The translations under genes were made by a program, and so were the position numbers. From Paragorgia papillata (Eukaryota; Cnidaria; Anthozoa; Scleralcyonacea; Coralliidae), in assembly GCA_035771165.1 (NCBI GenBank), contig JAWNZC010000235.1, positions 1 through 64,000 of the forward strand: DNA of 64,000 nucleotides. The letters run 5' to 3'. Positions 35,157 to 46,030 of the stretch are shown here, in pieces. Position 1 is the first letter of the stretch. Each line of letters starts with the position of its first letter. The notes beneath the pieces were generated by a model. That model searched no databases, was not told the DNA's origin, and saw nothing but the letters and a program-made list of their open reading frames with translations.

Positions 35157-35420
35157 AAACGGGGAACGGGGAATCGGGGAATGGGAACGGGGAATGGGAA
35201 CGGGGAATGGGAACGGGGAATGGGAATCAGGGGGGTGTCAAACGGGGAATCAGGGGGGTCAAACGGGGAATGGGAACCAGTTGGGGTGTAAAACGGGGAA
35301 TCAGGGGGGTGTCAAACGGGGAATCAGGGGGGTCACACGGGGAATGGGAATCAGGGGGGTGTAAAACGGGGAATTAGGGGGGTTTCAAACGGGGAATGAG
35401 GGGGTGACAACAGGGAAACA
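35157..35420. repeat. Left terminal minisatellite of the MULE
   Basis: Starts as GGGGAATGGGAAC 13-bp units, then passes into AATCAGGGGGGTGTCAAACG-type units of about 23 bp. Inverse of the right terminal array. Confidence 0.88.
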
Positions 35421-35939
35421 GGGAATACATTAAAGAAGCCCAAATTACATTTATGTAGACTGATATAAATGCACCCACGGCATGCTAATTCTCTAGGTAC
35501 TCGTGCTATGTAATCAAGATTTACTTGCTGCGTACAGGAAATTTTTAAAACAGTACGTTATTAAGTCTGGTTTTCGTACGTTGGCAATGTTTTTCTGGCC
35601 CCATTTTCAGTAATCATTAATGAGAAAAATTTATTGGCTAGTATTCTCTCTTTCATTGATCACCAAAAATGCCAATGGAACATGGGAACATCTCCGATAA
35701 ATTGAGATGAATGAAAACCAGGCTTTTGTAAATACATTTTTATTGTTTATATTGGTATTTTTTAAGCTTAGAAAATTTCTGCATACAAAAGTACGCATTG
35801 ATAACATACAACCAATTTGAATTGACTAGGCCAAGGCATTAAGTTTCATGAAAGTTAGTTATCCAAAAACAAAATATCTTGACAATGTAGCAGGGCAAAT
35901 TAGTTGCACACACTCATGCAACTGATATAATCATGTAGT

Positions 35940-36075
35940 GAAATAAAAGTAGCGTGCTGCGTAGGCAGTGTAGAAACAACAATCGAAATATAGTTAGGAG
36001 TCTAACGTTTCGAGCGAAGGTCCTTCGTCAGAGAGAAACGTCAGTATATCTAACTTTACTATATTTCGATTGATA
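35940..36075. repeat. Partial copy of the GTTTCGAGCGAAGG MITE
   Basis: Contains the AGTAGCGTGCTGCGTAGGCA flank and the TAACGTTTCGAGCGAAGG core in a compact, fused form; a shortened relative of 36478-37043. Confidence 0.6.
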
Positions 36076-36477
36076 TTATCATGATGGATATTTCCATGTT
36101 GTCTTTGTAATTTACTCGTAACAGGAACAAAAATTATCTACTAGTAGTAATAGAAGCATTATATAGTAATAATATCTAATATAGAGTAAAATGTTTCTCG
36201 ACTCTGGTTGTTTCCAGTGCAATAAATTCCAAAGAACACTGCAAAAGTCTGTTTTTACAGTGCAAAAATTTGTTCCCACAGTGCAAAACTCCGTTATCAC
36301 AATTTACCGAAATTTATAGTGAATTTCGCTTTAATTTGGCAAGTGAAGTGCCTGCTAAAACTCCTAAGCAATGTATTAAAGTACTCTTTTCAGAAAAAAA
36401 TCTGTATACTGGTTAAGTGTATACTGCTATTATCAGTACAATATAAGTAGCGTGCTGCGTAGGCAGCGTAGAAAGAA

Positions 36478-37043
36478 CAATCGAAATATAGTAAGGTTAG
36501 GTATACTGCCGAAACAGAGAACGTAGGAGTCTAACGTTTCGAGCGAAGGCCCTTCGTCAGAGAGAAACGTAGAGTGTAAACAAACAATGAGCTTATATAC
36601 GAAAGGTAATCATGTGACCAAAAATAAGCCAATCAGATAAAAATGACAATAACAAATTGATAATGAGATGCGAAAAATTAGCCAATCAAAGCAAAATAAC
36701 AATAACAAATAGATGATGAGATGCGAAAGACATTTGCTATTCATACCGTCGATGAGTAAAAAGGAGGGGGTGTAAAAAGGATGAGCGAGAGTAAAAATAA
36801 ATTAATTAATAAAGTTAAATTAAGTGAAAACGCTGTTTATGTCCGCCCTTGCTGAACAGAAACAACGTCTTCAGAGGTGTTAAATAAAAGAAAAACGTTC
36901 GTTGAGTCCGTGAGGGTGAATGGTACCACTATTGTTTGTTTACACTCTTTACGTTTCTCTCTGACGAAGGGCTTTCGCTCGAAACGTTAGATTCCTACGT
37001 TCTCTGTTTCGGCAGTATATCTAACCTTACTATATTTCGATTG
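36478..37043. mobile_element. MITE with about 115-bp TIRs (CAATCGAAATATAGTAAGG)
   Basis: Ends CAATCGAAATATAGTAAGG inverted on both sides; each arm carries the motif ACGTTTCGAGCGAAGG. 566 bp, non-coding, in the 3' flank of the transposase gene. Confidence 0.78.
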
Positions 37044-37224
37044 TTATTATTAGTACATGTGTTTCGAGTGCAATTTGGAAAAATAAGCACTAAAACGTCT
37101 CCTGCGCCCAATTCCGGCTTCATTTAAGGTATTTAATCCAGTATTATTTCGAGATCAGTGCTGGCAAACCATACGAGGAACACTGAACTAGAAAAGCGGA
37201 TTCAGTTAGTTGCGACTGTTAAAG

Positions 37225-38691
37225 TTACGGTATCCAACCAAACTCTGCATTCAATCTTTGGATATGCTCATAATGAAAATATTGCGGGAAATCGTCAGGT
37301 ATCACAAGGGCACTAGCTCCAGGAAAATTCGGATACCTTAATCTAATGAAAGCAATTCGAAGGTGGAAATGTACGTTCTGGGGTGAAGGCGTAAAACGCA
37401 CCTGTCCAGTGTTTCGTTCCCGGAATTGGCGAATATCGCGATACACCACAGCAAGGTCATCTGGAACTGATTCGGGTGGGTTTTTTATTTCTCCATTGCA
37501 ACCATAGCAGCGAGAGACAGTGGTCCCTCCAACCCACTTCAATCCAAACGAGGTGCCTTGGCTAGACGATGCAGGCGGTGATGGAAAAGTATGTTGGCTG
37601 GCCGCTCCAGGATTACTTGGGCGATTTGTACTTTGCCAGCCACTCTGCACATGTTGCTGATGCATTGGAACGAGGGGCACAAAAGGCAAGTTAGGTTGAG
37701 ATGGGACAAGCAATGCAGGTGGATGTACCCGAGCAGGCAATGGTTGATGAGGTGGGACAACCAATGCTGGTGGATGTACCGATGGTTGCTGAGATAGGAC
37801 CCCAAATGTTGGAAGAGGTGCTGAAGTAGAATCGTTTTCTTGTAGGATATCGACCACTTCAGTTACAGTGGCTTTTACTTTGTTGGGTTTTTTCCGTTTG
37901 CTAGGCTTTTTCCCAGCGTTCTTTGGTCCGCTTCCCAGAGCCATCTTAAGTACTTTTGGCCCCCTTCGAGATCGTTTGTACCATTGCAGGTATTCTTGCA
38001 ATGAACCCCGAACATGTGCTACTGCTAAAATATGTTCGCAAATGTCTGTTGAAAAATTCACACAACTTCGATCGCATTTAAGACAACCGCCTTTTCCAGG
38101 GGTAACGCAGTGGATTGTGTTCCCAAAGCCAGCGACAACAAAAGACCCATCAGAAGCTCCTGGCTTTGGTACTGCGTTGTTGGGCGTTCTCACCAAGTCG
38201 TTTGCCTTGCGAAACATAGTTTGAAGGATTGCTGAAGGAACGGTCGAGATTCCTGTACCAGAAGCGCTTACTGAGAGAAGCGGTGCAGATGACGAGGACT
38301 GAGTATCAACCTTGCCTCTTTTACTGGAAAGATCTTTCTTGCATTCCATGCCACTCTTTACAAACTTTTCAATTTTTGATCTCTTTTCCTCAGGGCTCAA
38401 TTCACTCCACTTATTTTCGTCAACGGCGAGATGTTGAAATTCTGGTCGAACTTCGTATGGCCCTTTGCCAAATAGTGCGCGGTCCTCGTTACGAAATTGT
38501 GTCTCCACAATGTTCCGCATTTCATCTACAAATTCATGTGGCTTTTTCGGATCAAACTTTAATTCGTGTTTGATCATGAAATTTGCTGCTTCCGGGTCAT
38601 TGTTAGTATACTCTTTCGGCCCATTCGGGGGATTCCCAAGTCCGGCTTCGATCCTGATTGGCTTGAGCATAGACTCTTTGACGTGGGTAGC
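37225..38691 (-). CDS. Exon 6: SWIM-like zinc finger and C-terminal domain
   Basis: 489 codons from acceptor CTTTTTAG to TAA. Starts ATHVKESMLKPI, continuing the transposase. Near the middle is GGCLKCDRSC..DICEHILAVAH, a CxxC..CxH SWIM-like zinc site, followed by a lysine-rich patch (KPSKRKKPNK), a proline-rich region with HPPALVVP repeats, and a C-terminal domain with SRCYGCNGEI, a possible zinc ribbon. In MULEs the SWIM domain follows the transposase, as here. Intact. Confidence 0.82.
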   Translation of the reverse strand, partial: ATHVKESMLKPIRIEAGLGNPPNGPKEYTNNDPEAANFMIKHELKFDPKKPHEFVDEMRNIVETQFRNEDRALFGKGPYEVRPEFQHLAVDENKWSELSPEEKRSKIEKFVKSGMECKKDLSSKRGKVDTQSSSSAPLLSVSASGTGISTVPSAILQTMFRKANDLVRTPNNAVPKPGASDGSFVVAGFGNTIHCVTPGKGGCLKCDRSCVNFSTDICEHILAVAHVRGSLQEYLQWYKRSRRGPKVLKMALGSGPKNAGKKPSKRKKPNKVKATVTEVVDILQENDSTSAPLPTFGVLSQQPSVHPPALVVPPHQPLPARVHPPALLVPSQPNLPFVPLVPMHQQHVQSGWQSTNRPSNPGAASQHTFPSPPASSSQGTSFGLKWVGGTTVSRCYGCNGEIKNPPESVPDDLAVVYRDIRQFRERNTGQVRFTPSPQNVHFHLRIAFIRLRYPNFPGASALVIPDDFPQYFHYEHIQRLNAEFGWIP

Positions 38692-39400
38692 CTAAAAAGC
38701 GGTAAATTTCGTAAGTTTTTGTTTTAGCAAATTATGCAACCAGGTGAGTTACCTTGACACATCTTCAGTTAAATTATTAATTCGGTGTAGTGTACTGTTT
38801 ATACCTTTCTATCCCGTGAGCTGCTTGACGTGAGTGAGTACGTGAAAATCTAGTCAGGACCGTGACTACCAATTTGTTATGTTGCCAAACAACCGTACCT
38901 CAAATTTTTAATACCGGTAAACGCGGCCTTTTGGGCTTCGTGACTACACTATTTCATGTTTTAACCTATTTGCTTCTACGTAGTAAAAAATCAAGCATTC
39001 AAAATTAGGAATTTGAACGCGTATAATAACTTCTTTGGATATGGCAACGCCATAGGCGATTTGAGCGCGTGCGTATAATTCAGGATATCACATTAGTAGA
39101 TTAATAACAGCTGTCCAAGAAATACGAAAAGTTCATCGCACTAAGTAGCAGATTTACTACACTTTCACTTAATAGGTTAACCTTTAAGTGGCAATATAAA
39201 TCTGCCAATTATTATTTTCAATCTGTCTAACATCACATGCACGATTTTACTCGCCAAGGTGCAACCTCCGGCAAATGGTCTCTTAAAGCATTAATATCAT
39301 ATTATGCGTTGTTTTCGTAGCAGTCAGATTTAGCAAGACGAATGAAAGCGTTATTTAATTAACCGAGTATCCCCATGCAAACCTTCTATCAATTATATAC
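38692..39400 (-). other. Intron 5 of the MULE gene
   Basis: 709-bp GT-AG intron with no separate feature recognised. Confidence 0.6.
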
Positions 39401-40464
39401 CTTTTCTTTGCAAAACCATTCGTAGAACGTACTGGCACGAGTCGAACCACCACACTCAGCTTCCCTTGCGTTCCATCGCTCTTCCAGGCTCTCCAGTTTG
39501 GTCTGAAACTCTTCTTCGCTGTCGCAATCCACCAATCCTGTATACTTTATCTGCTCCTCTTGTTTCCCAAAGATCTCGTTGAGAAAAAATTTCTTGGCCC
39601 CAGGCGAAATTCCCCGTCGCTCCAGCTCTCTTTTTACGTTGTCCTTAAAGTGAATGAAACATCTAAGGAGTAACGCAAATCGAAAATTGCGCTTCAGGCC
39701 ATCTATTAAAGCTTTCTCACCATCTGTGCCACAGGCTAGCACTCCTTCAAGATCTGGACATTCAGCAATAAGAGAGTTCGCGAATCTTGAGTAGGTCTTC
39801 CAATCCTTTCGTTGGTGCATAAGAAGCGGGCCAATAAAAACTGGCGGTTTCTGGGTCGCGTGGTGGTGCAATTTCAGATTCCGGTAAGTCATCACGGTCA
39901 AGCTAATATTTTCTTCGAAAATATTAAATGTTGGGTCCACTCCAAGAATACAGAACTCGTCTGCATTGGTACAGAAATGTTTGAGATCTTGAAGCTGACG
40001 GTTGCTGGCCAGAACAACGAGAAAGTCTGGATGAATTCTGCATTCTCGTATAAAAGCGGAATCATTACCCTCTTCTTCTTCCCTCTTCGCATTCTCCAGC
40101 AACTGCCAAATACCCTGCACTTCATTGATGTTGGCGGACTTCTGCTCGTTTTGTCCGAATTTTCTTTCTTTCTTTGCAGCGAATCTTGCGTTGTACACAT
40201 CGCGTGGTCCCCGTGGAAGTTGCCCAAGATTTCGAGCTTCCGTCACATCCCCAACTGAACGATACACATTGTCTAGCAACTGCTTTGGGGTTTCTTTCTT
40301 GCTAGCTGTAGAAGCCTGTAATGCTGTCCGTGTGCTTTGAAACATACGTCTGTATGAACTTCCCTTCTTTGAGTTTCCATGAGGTAATGGCGTCTTTACT
40401 TCATGTTCTTTGTCTTTGAAAAGATATTGAACAAGAGTATACCTTGACTCTACCCCTTTGCAAT
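39401..40464 (-). CDS. Exon 5: MULE transposase catalytic domain
   Basis: 1,064 bp. After SRYTLVQYLFKD and PHGNSKKG it contains the MULE/DDE core: LGVDPTFNI with the first Asp, a central strand GPLLMHQRKDW, then ACGTDGEKALIDGL with the second Asp, and LLLRCFIHFKDNVKREL. The C/H dyad near the second Asp (RCFIHFKDN) is typical of MULE transposases. It ends at a GTATAT donor in phase 0. The reading is open across 354 codons. Confidence 0.82.
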
Positions 40465-40632
40465 CTATATTAATAACAAAATGGGATAGATAAAAAAGCT
40501 TGCTACAAATTACATTGTATCAACTGTATTCTACACATTAATCTAATCCGCAACAATATGTTTTTATACCACTACGATACGTACAATGTACAAGCCAGTG
40601 TTCTCATACAAGTTGAACAATGCTGCATTATT

Positions 40633-40664
<32 letters not shown>

Positions 40665-40984
40665 TGATGTTTACTTAAAACTGGATATACATTGCTACTT
40701 CAAGTTTCACTCACTCACTCACTCACTCACTCACTCACTCACTCACTCACTCACTCACTCACTCACTCACTCACTCACTCACTCACTCACTCACTCACTC
40801 ACTCACTCACTCACTCACTCACTCACTCATCTACTTACACGACTATGACTTATTGCCAATTCGATGCATATGCCTCAAAATAGAATTGATCTAGTTTACA
40901 AGTATGTGATATACTTCAAAACGCCAGTATTATACAAACATACAGTATTGCTATGCAATTAGATCCGTACTGATGCATATTTAC
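40465..40984 (-). other. Intron 4 with AT and TCAC microsatellites
   Basis: 520-bp GT-AG intron. Holds an AT run (40640-40664) and about 31 TCAC units (40707-40830). Confidence 0.65.
40707..40830. repeat. TCAC tetranucleotide repeat
   Basis: About 31 almost pure copies; open frames across it are artefacts. Confidence 0.95.
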
Positions 40985-41421
40985 CTTGCAAAGTGGAAAC
41001 AATCTTTCCCACATCCATACTAGATTTATTGATGTAATAGATTCTCTTGAGGATAGAAGCATTTGTATCCTTAGCGTTGCTGGCATCAGTGCTGTGCAAA
41101 ATTTCTTTGATTTTTCCCTCTTTGGTGTACGTGACAGCAATTGACCTCTTCGGCGAACCAGTGTGAATCCATGCACCCATGTCGTCGCACTTTATGTCGT
41201 TTTTGTTCTTCATACTTGCGTTATTGACCAAAAACGCTACGTTATGGGCTACATTAATCGGTGGCGCAACGCACAAGCGTTCGGTAGCATACTCCCCGAG
41301 CAAAATTTTGACCAATTCGTCCAACGAATATGCTTCACTTGCCCATTCAAACACAGGGGTTAGTGCGTCACCTTTGTAGAGAACTACCTCTGTGTCTTTA
41401 TGTTCTTCAGAACTTGAATTA
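40985..41421 (-). CDS. Exon 4: N-terminal region of the MULE transposase
   Basis: 437 bp between acceptor TTTTTTAATAG and donor GTAAAT. Encodes CDDMGAWIHTGSPKRSIAV and KRIYYINKSS, a pattern I associate with the conserved segment that precedes the MULE catalytic domain in hexacoral MULE/SWIM proteins, where it probably binds DNA. No frame break. Confidence 0.68.
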
Positions 41422-42088
41422 CTATTAAAAAAGTGAATTTTTGTTCAGCTACATAATGGGGACAGAGAATTCATTTTTAAAGCGCTAAATTCGCGGAGTG
41501 TACAATATCATTGCTTTTGATTGCTATTAATGTTTTGAACGTTATTAACGAGTAGGGGAGCGACTATCAATGACCGCTATAGATCAACGAGGATAATATC
41601 ATTGGAATAGAATGATAGACTCTTGACACTATTAACATTATTCCGTCTCTGCGGGCGGTAAATACTGCATGGGACAACAAAAAGTGTTGGGACAGCTTGC
41701 AGTTTCGTGCAATTTTTGACGATTTGCACTTGGTGTCCCAAGAACTTTTGACCAGGATTGTAGGTGTCGATACGAAATTGCGCTAGGCTATATTCTGACA
41801 TTATTTCATAAGCTGCTCGTCGGCAAGTAGAAACAACAAGGTGTAAACGCTAAACACTAGTGTTTTGAGAAAATTATCCAGGTGCAATGTCGAGAATAAA
41901 ATCCACATATGGAAAAGGCGACCAAAATAGTGAGCCTTGTTGTTGATGCAGACTTGCCGTGCAAAGTTGCAAGAACACTATACACGCTGTACCAATCAAT
42001 GTACAAGTTTCAATATAATGCTATTAATGCGAGTTGGAAATGGAAAATTTTTACGGACTAAACATTTAATTATACCGAATTAAGTTAC
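41422..42088 (-). other. Intron 3 of the MULE gene
   Basis: 667-bp GT-AG intron. A 74-codon frame at 41577-41801 has no domain and is not needed for the model. Confidence 0.55.
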
Positions 42089-42180
42089 CTGCTTATGCAA
42101 ATGCTTTCGTGGATTGCCGTTATCTGCAAGTCATCTTGCTCATCGCGAGATCTACTTACAGTCAAAAGACTGCCTGAAAT
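42089..42180 (-). CDS. Exon 3: linker
   Basis: 92 bp between acceptor TATCTTTCAG and donor GTAACT, encoding SRSRDEQDDLQITA. No domain. Phase agrees on both sides. Confidence 0.6.
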
Positions 42181-43481
42181 CTGAAAGATAGAATCGTTTT
42201 GTTAATAAGAAAAGAGGAATATTGCTATTTTATGCATGTTGGCATGTCTCGTTCTTGAACTCATAACTAAATCTAAGGTGTTCAATTATATGGAGCCCGC
42301 TTTGCCGAGATCTCGCGTTCAATATTATTTTTTGTTATTTCCATTTTCGTTTATATGCGAGACCGTTTGCGGGACCGAGATCTCGTGGGAAAATATATGC
42401 TGTTGTAACCACTCGGTAAGAGGGCTAGAAATTCTCATATAAACATGGGATGAACTTTTCCTCGGCAAAGCGGCCCAGCCCGAGAACCCGGGCTAGCCTG
42501 GGTGACGAAATTTTATTATCAATAAAGAATGTATGACCAGATCATTTTAAGCGCCTTACAAACTTTGCACAAATACCATGCCAATGACAATGCTTATCCA
42601 CGATCTAGCTATTTATCTTCAAACATAATCAAATGCATGTTAAACAAAAGCTTTCTACCTATTGATTTGAAAAAATCTCCTAAAATACTAGCCCTTGTAG
42701 CTTACTGTTTTCATATTATCATATCTCTCATTGCATTATACGTTTTTCCCCCACTTATTTATCGTTCAAGCTCTATAACGTAACATAAATAGACGATATT
42801 ACACGGTGGTAAGATATATGAATTTTATCTTCGAGTGGTGAAAACAATATTTTACGGATGAGCGTAGAGAATCAGAAAAATATTGTTCTTACAAAGAGAA
42901 GAAAAATTCATAACTTTAGTGTGCCACCGTGTAATTTTCTTTTTATTATATATAGATTTAATGAAAACAAATGGAGGAAATGCTTAATAAGGTCATCGAT
43001 ATCTTCACTAGTGAGGATATGAAAAATAAATTTCACTGCATATTCCCTAGTAAAACACTTTTAATAATGATCATTAATAATGATCATTTGGCATGCAGTT
43101 AACACAATGATCATTCTGCAACATACAAAATGTTCAGTTTGGGCATCTTATAAACAATACTATACGAACTGACAAAATACTAGCTCCCGTTACCTTTGTA
43201 TGCTTACCGCTCAAAAATATTCAACAATCAAAAAAATTATTGCATGCACGGAAGGCCCGTTAACCCTGGCGATGTTGATTCATCACACATGCATGTGATT
43301 ATTCATTCTAAGCTAAATGCTAAAATACTTTCCTAAGATATCTAGTCAAATTGAAGCGTGGATCGCCAGTGTAAACAGTCCCTTACATGTCCACGTATAC
43401 AGTACACGTACACGAATTAAGAAGATGCGTAATTACAACATCAGTTCCGAAACAACCCAAAAAACGCAAGAAAATTTTTAC
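42181..43481 (-). other. Intron 2, with MITE and repeat sequence
   Basis: 1.3-kb GT-AG intron that has taken up repeats: 42285-42500 (CGCTTTGCCGAGATCTCGCG with an inverse CGGCAAAGCGG), the ACACGGTGG MITE, and a block at 42936-43070 that recurs in intron 1. Confidence 0.6.
42798..42935. mobile_element. ACACGGTGG MITE
   Basis: 138 bp, ATTACACGGTGG and its perfect inverse at the ends; inner inverted AATTTTATCTTC-like arms. Inside intron 2. Confidence 0.72.
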
Positions 43482-43594
43482 CTCAGATCCATTACGAATT
43501 TCATTAGGTTCTAAATCCTCCAATATTATCTCGTTGGCATTAACACCATAGGGACTAGCTTCTTCCTGAACTCCACGGCAGTCGTCTTCGGTAT
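43482..43594 (-). CDS. Exon 2: acidic linker
   Basis: 113 bp between acceptor CCCATTTAG and donor GTAAAA. Encodes an acidic stretch (DTEDDCRGVQEEASP) with no known domain. Its entry phase fits exon 1 and its exit phase (0) fits exon 3. Confidence 0.65.
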
Positions 43595-44326
43595 CTAAAT
43601 GGGCGATCAATTTTGCTCTTTTAGTTTCATTGTTTAAATAACTAGCTTAACCTTTTGCAAAACATGCACTTGCTACCAAACCAAACTGCAATCTAATACC
43701 AAGAATGTTGTATGCAGACTGAATTTTTTTCAATGACTTGATACAAATTCTGTAATTTTACTATCGACAGATTACTTAGTTTCTTTTTTTTACCACGGGA
43801 GTATCCAAATGATTACTAGGTTATTTGGGGTATAATTAAACAGCGGACGGCGAAACTGCGGACATGCAGAACCTAGTTGAAACACGTTTTTCTTCGTGAA
43901 AACTTTGTTGCAGGTTTATTTTAAAAAGAGGAAAAGCTATTTAATTTCGAACCCTAATTAAGACTTTCAGTCCAATACAGATTATATATTTATATCTTCA
44001 AGCGACCGTGTAATTTTCTTTTGATTATATAGATTCAATGCAAAAAGCGGAAAAATTCTCGATGACTTCATCGACATCTTCACTAATGAGGATATGGAAA
44101 ATATGTCACTGCATATTTCCTATAGTAGAACACTCCCAACTACTGTATATAATAAAAGACGATACACTATATATGAAGTGTAAAAGTAATCAGTAGCAGA
44201 CTTGACGGAAAAAAGCTCTGGGAAATGATGAAGTTTGCCGTTTGTAGGAGCTTAAATTCCCAAATATATAAAACCCAAAAAACATAATCTTATTACAAAA
44301 AACTTAGGTTAGTACATGTAACATAC
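43595..44326 (-). other. Intron 1 of the MULE gene
   Basis: 732-bp GT-AG intron. 43985-44135 repeats, in the same orientation, the sequence at about 42925-43070 (CCGTGTAATTTTCTTT, then ATCTTCACTA and TGAGGATATG). Confidence 0.6.
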
Positions 44327-46030
44327 CTCCAGTTTTGTTTAACCACGCCAAACTCTGCGGCGTTTTCGCATCCACGCCACTTAGTCTTAGTCGCTTCAGG
44401 ATCCACTGGGTTATCAAACTGCAAGAACGAGATGTACGATCAGTCGTTGCCACAAGAACCCCATTTCCATTGCCACCTAACTCTTCTGCAATTGGATGTG
44501 TATCCACCAAAAAGAAGGAATCGTCGTGTAGAGCTATCATGAACGTGTAAGGAGAGCAGGTGTACACACCAACTTGATTCGTAATGCCCGATGGAATGCT
44601 ATTGAAAGCATCCAACAGTTCATTTCTTCCAGACTCAGAAAAAACACCACTGCCAGATACGCACTCTTCTGATAAATCGTACTGTCGACTTAAAAGTCCA
44701 TTTGATGCAAGAATGGCTTTGGCCTCGGATGGCTCGTACGTTTCCGAAGAATCTCTTAAGCCATTAATTTTCCTTGGTAGCTCGGTTATTATGTCCTCAG
44801 CCAATCTTGCCAATTGAGGCCAAGATAGGCGCTGGTCTCCGTTTTCCCGTTGGTTCAAGAATGTGTCGCAAATGGCGAGTGCAAGAAAGGTGCATGCGTT
44901 GGTTCCGTCATTCAGTGGAGGCTGTGGAGCTTGTAGCTCCAATTCTGATTGCGGCATCGACATTTCAACTTGAAGTTGATGCGCAACATTTACGTCGGCG
45001 TTTACGAGTGCGGAATTCTGGCTGACACTTAGAGGTTGGATTACGAGGGAGGCTTCTGGGTCGTTTATCTTTACTCTGCTTAAGACGTCCGCTACCGAAG
45101 GTCTACAGTTAGGATCAAACTTTGCGCACATGGAGAATACATCTGCTGCTTGCCACCATCGCGTAACGCGGAATGATTCATACTTCGTGTCGTGGCTAGG
45201 AAGCTGTTTAGCTTGCATAAACCGTTTCATCGTTTCCATATTGAATTGGACACCCAATTGTTCCGACTCTTTGCGATAGGGGTTTGTTAGGTTTGGATTT
45301 ACCAGAGCGTAGGCTAACAAGCCCAGGGACCAAATATCCATTTTCTTCAAATCAGACTGAGTTGCTGCTGTTAAAAGACTCATATGAATTTCTGGAGCCA
45401 TGTAAACCGGCGTACCACGGCAGATATCTTCGGTACGCGATTGCAAGATGGATTGTGTTTGAGTGTCCAAAGATCTACTCAGGCCAAAGTCAGCCACCTT
45501 ACAAATAATGGGACAATGTTCGTATTCTTTCTCAACCTCTAATTTATCTCTATCGCAATAGTGTTGATTTGAAACTAAAATGTTACTCGGTTTCAAATCT
45601 CGATGAGCAATTCCCGCTTGATGAAGGAAATTCAGACCTGTTAGGACATCCCGAAGACAAACTATGATAACATCATCAAACGATTCAAAATCAAACTCGC
45701 AGTCAACAAAATGATAGAAGTCTTCTAAAGTGCTTACCGTCTTCTCGAGGCCAAAAGGTGCGAAGTCAAATGCGACGTATTCCATCATTAGCCCGGAGGG
45801 AGTATCGGAAAATCCAAAAAATTTGGGGATATTCGGGTGATTGATTGCGTTTAGCATCTCTGCTTCTTTTAAGAAACGGCGTTTGGCGTCGTCAGATTCC
45901 CCTCTGAGTTTCTTAACAACGGCATTCTTTTCTTCATAGTTTGCCAAATAAATTGAACCAAAACTACCAACTCCAAGCTCGCGTTGAATTGTGACTTTTT
46001 TTCAATCAAACGTAGGCAACCCATGGCCAT
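44327..46030 (-). CDS. Exon 1: protein kinase and papain-like domain
   Basis: Complete kinase core: glycine loop GVGSFGSIYLA (45,980-45,945), lysine in NAVVKKL, catalytic loop HRDLKPSN at about 45,600, DFGLS, VYMAPEI and DIWSLGLLAYAL. After a linker comes a second domain with NDGTNACTFLALAI at about 44,900, a plausible nucleophile Cys, and FFLVDTHPI at about 44,500, a plausible His, as in papain-fold deubiquitinase-like proteins. MULEs are known to carry ULP- or OTU-type proteases, which makes this plausible. The best ATG (46030) is separated from the kinase frame by one base within an A7 run at 45996-46002. In the kinase frame itself there is a TGA at 46004-46002. The exon ends at a GTATGT donor in phase 1. 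Confidence 0.78.

Larger units (their letters stand above)
37225..46030 (-). other. Six-exon gene model: kinase + protease-like + MULE transposase + SWIM
   Basis: Exons 46030-44327, 43594-43482, 42180-42089, 41421-40985, 40464-39401 and 38691-37225. All five introns are GT-AG, and the phases (1, 0, 2, 1, 0) join without a break, giving about 1,620 residues. That agreement across six pieces strongly supports one transcript. Order: protein kinase; papain-like domain with Cys in GTNACTFL and His in VDTHP; linker; MULE N-terminal region; MULE catalytic domain; SWIM-like zinc finger and a C-terminal domain. The transposase half is a family common in hexacorals as I know it. One A-run frameshift near 46000 separates the best ATG from the kinase. 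The joining itself is inference from splice signals. Confidence 0.7.

Noticed and set aside
37539..38695. Several open frames opposite or shifted to exon 6
   Set aside because: Shadows of the SWIM exon.
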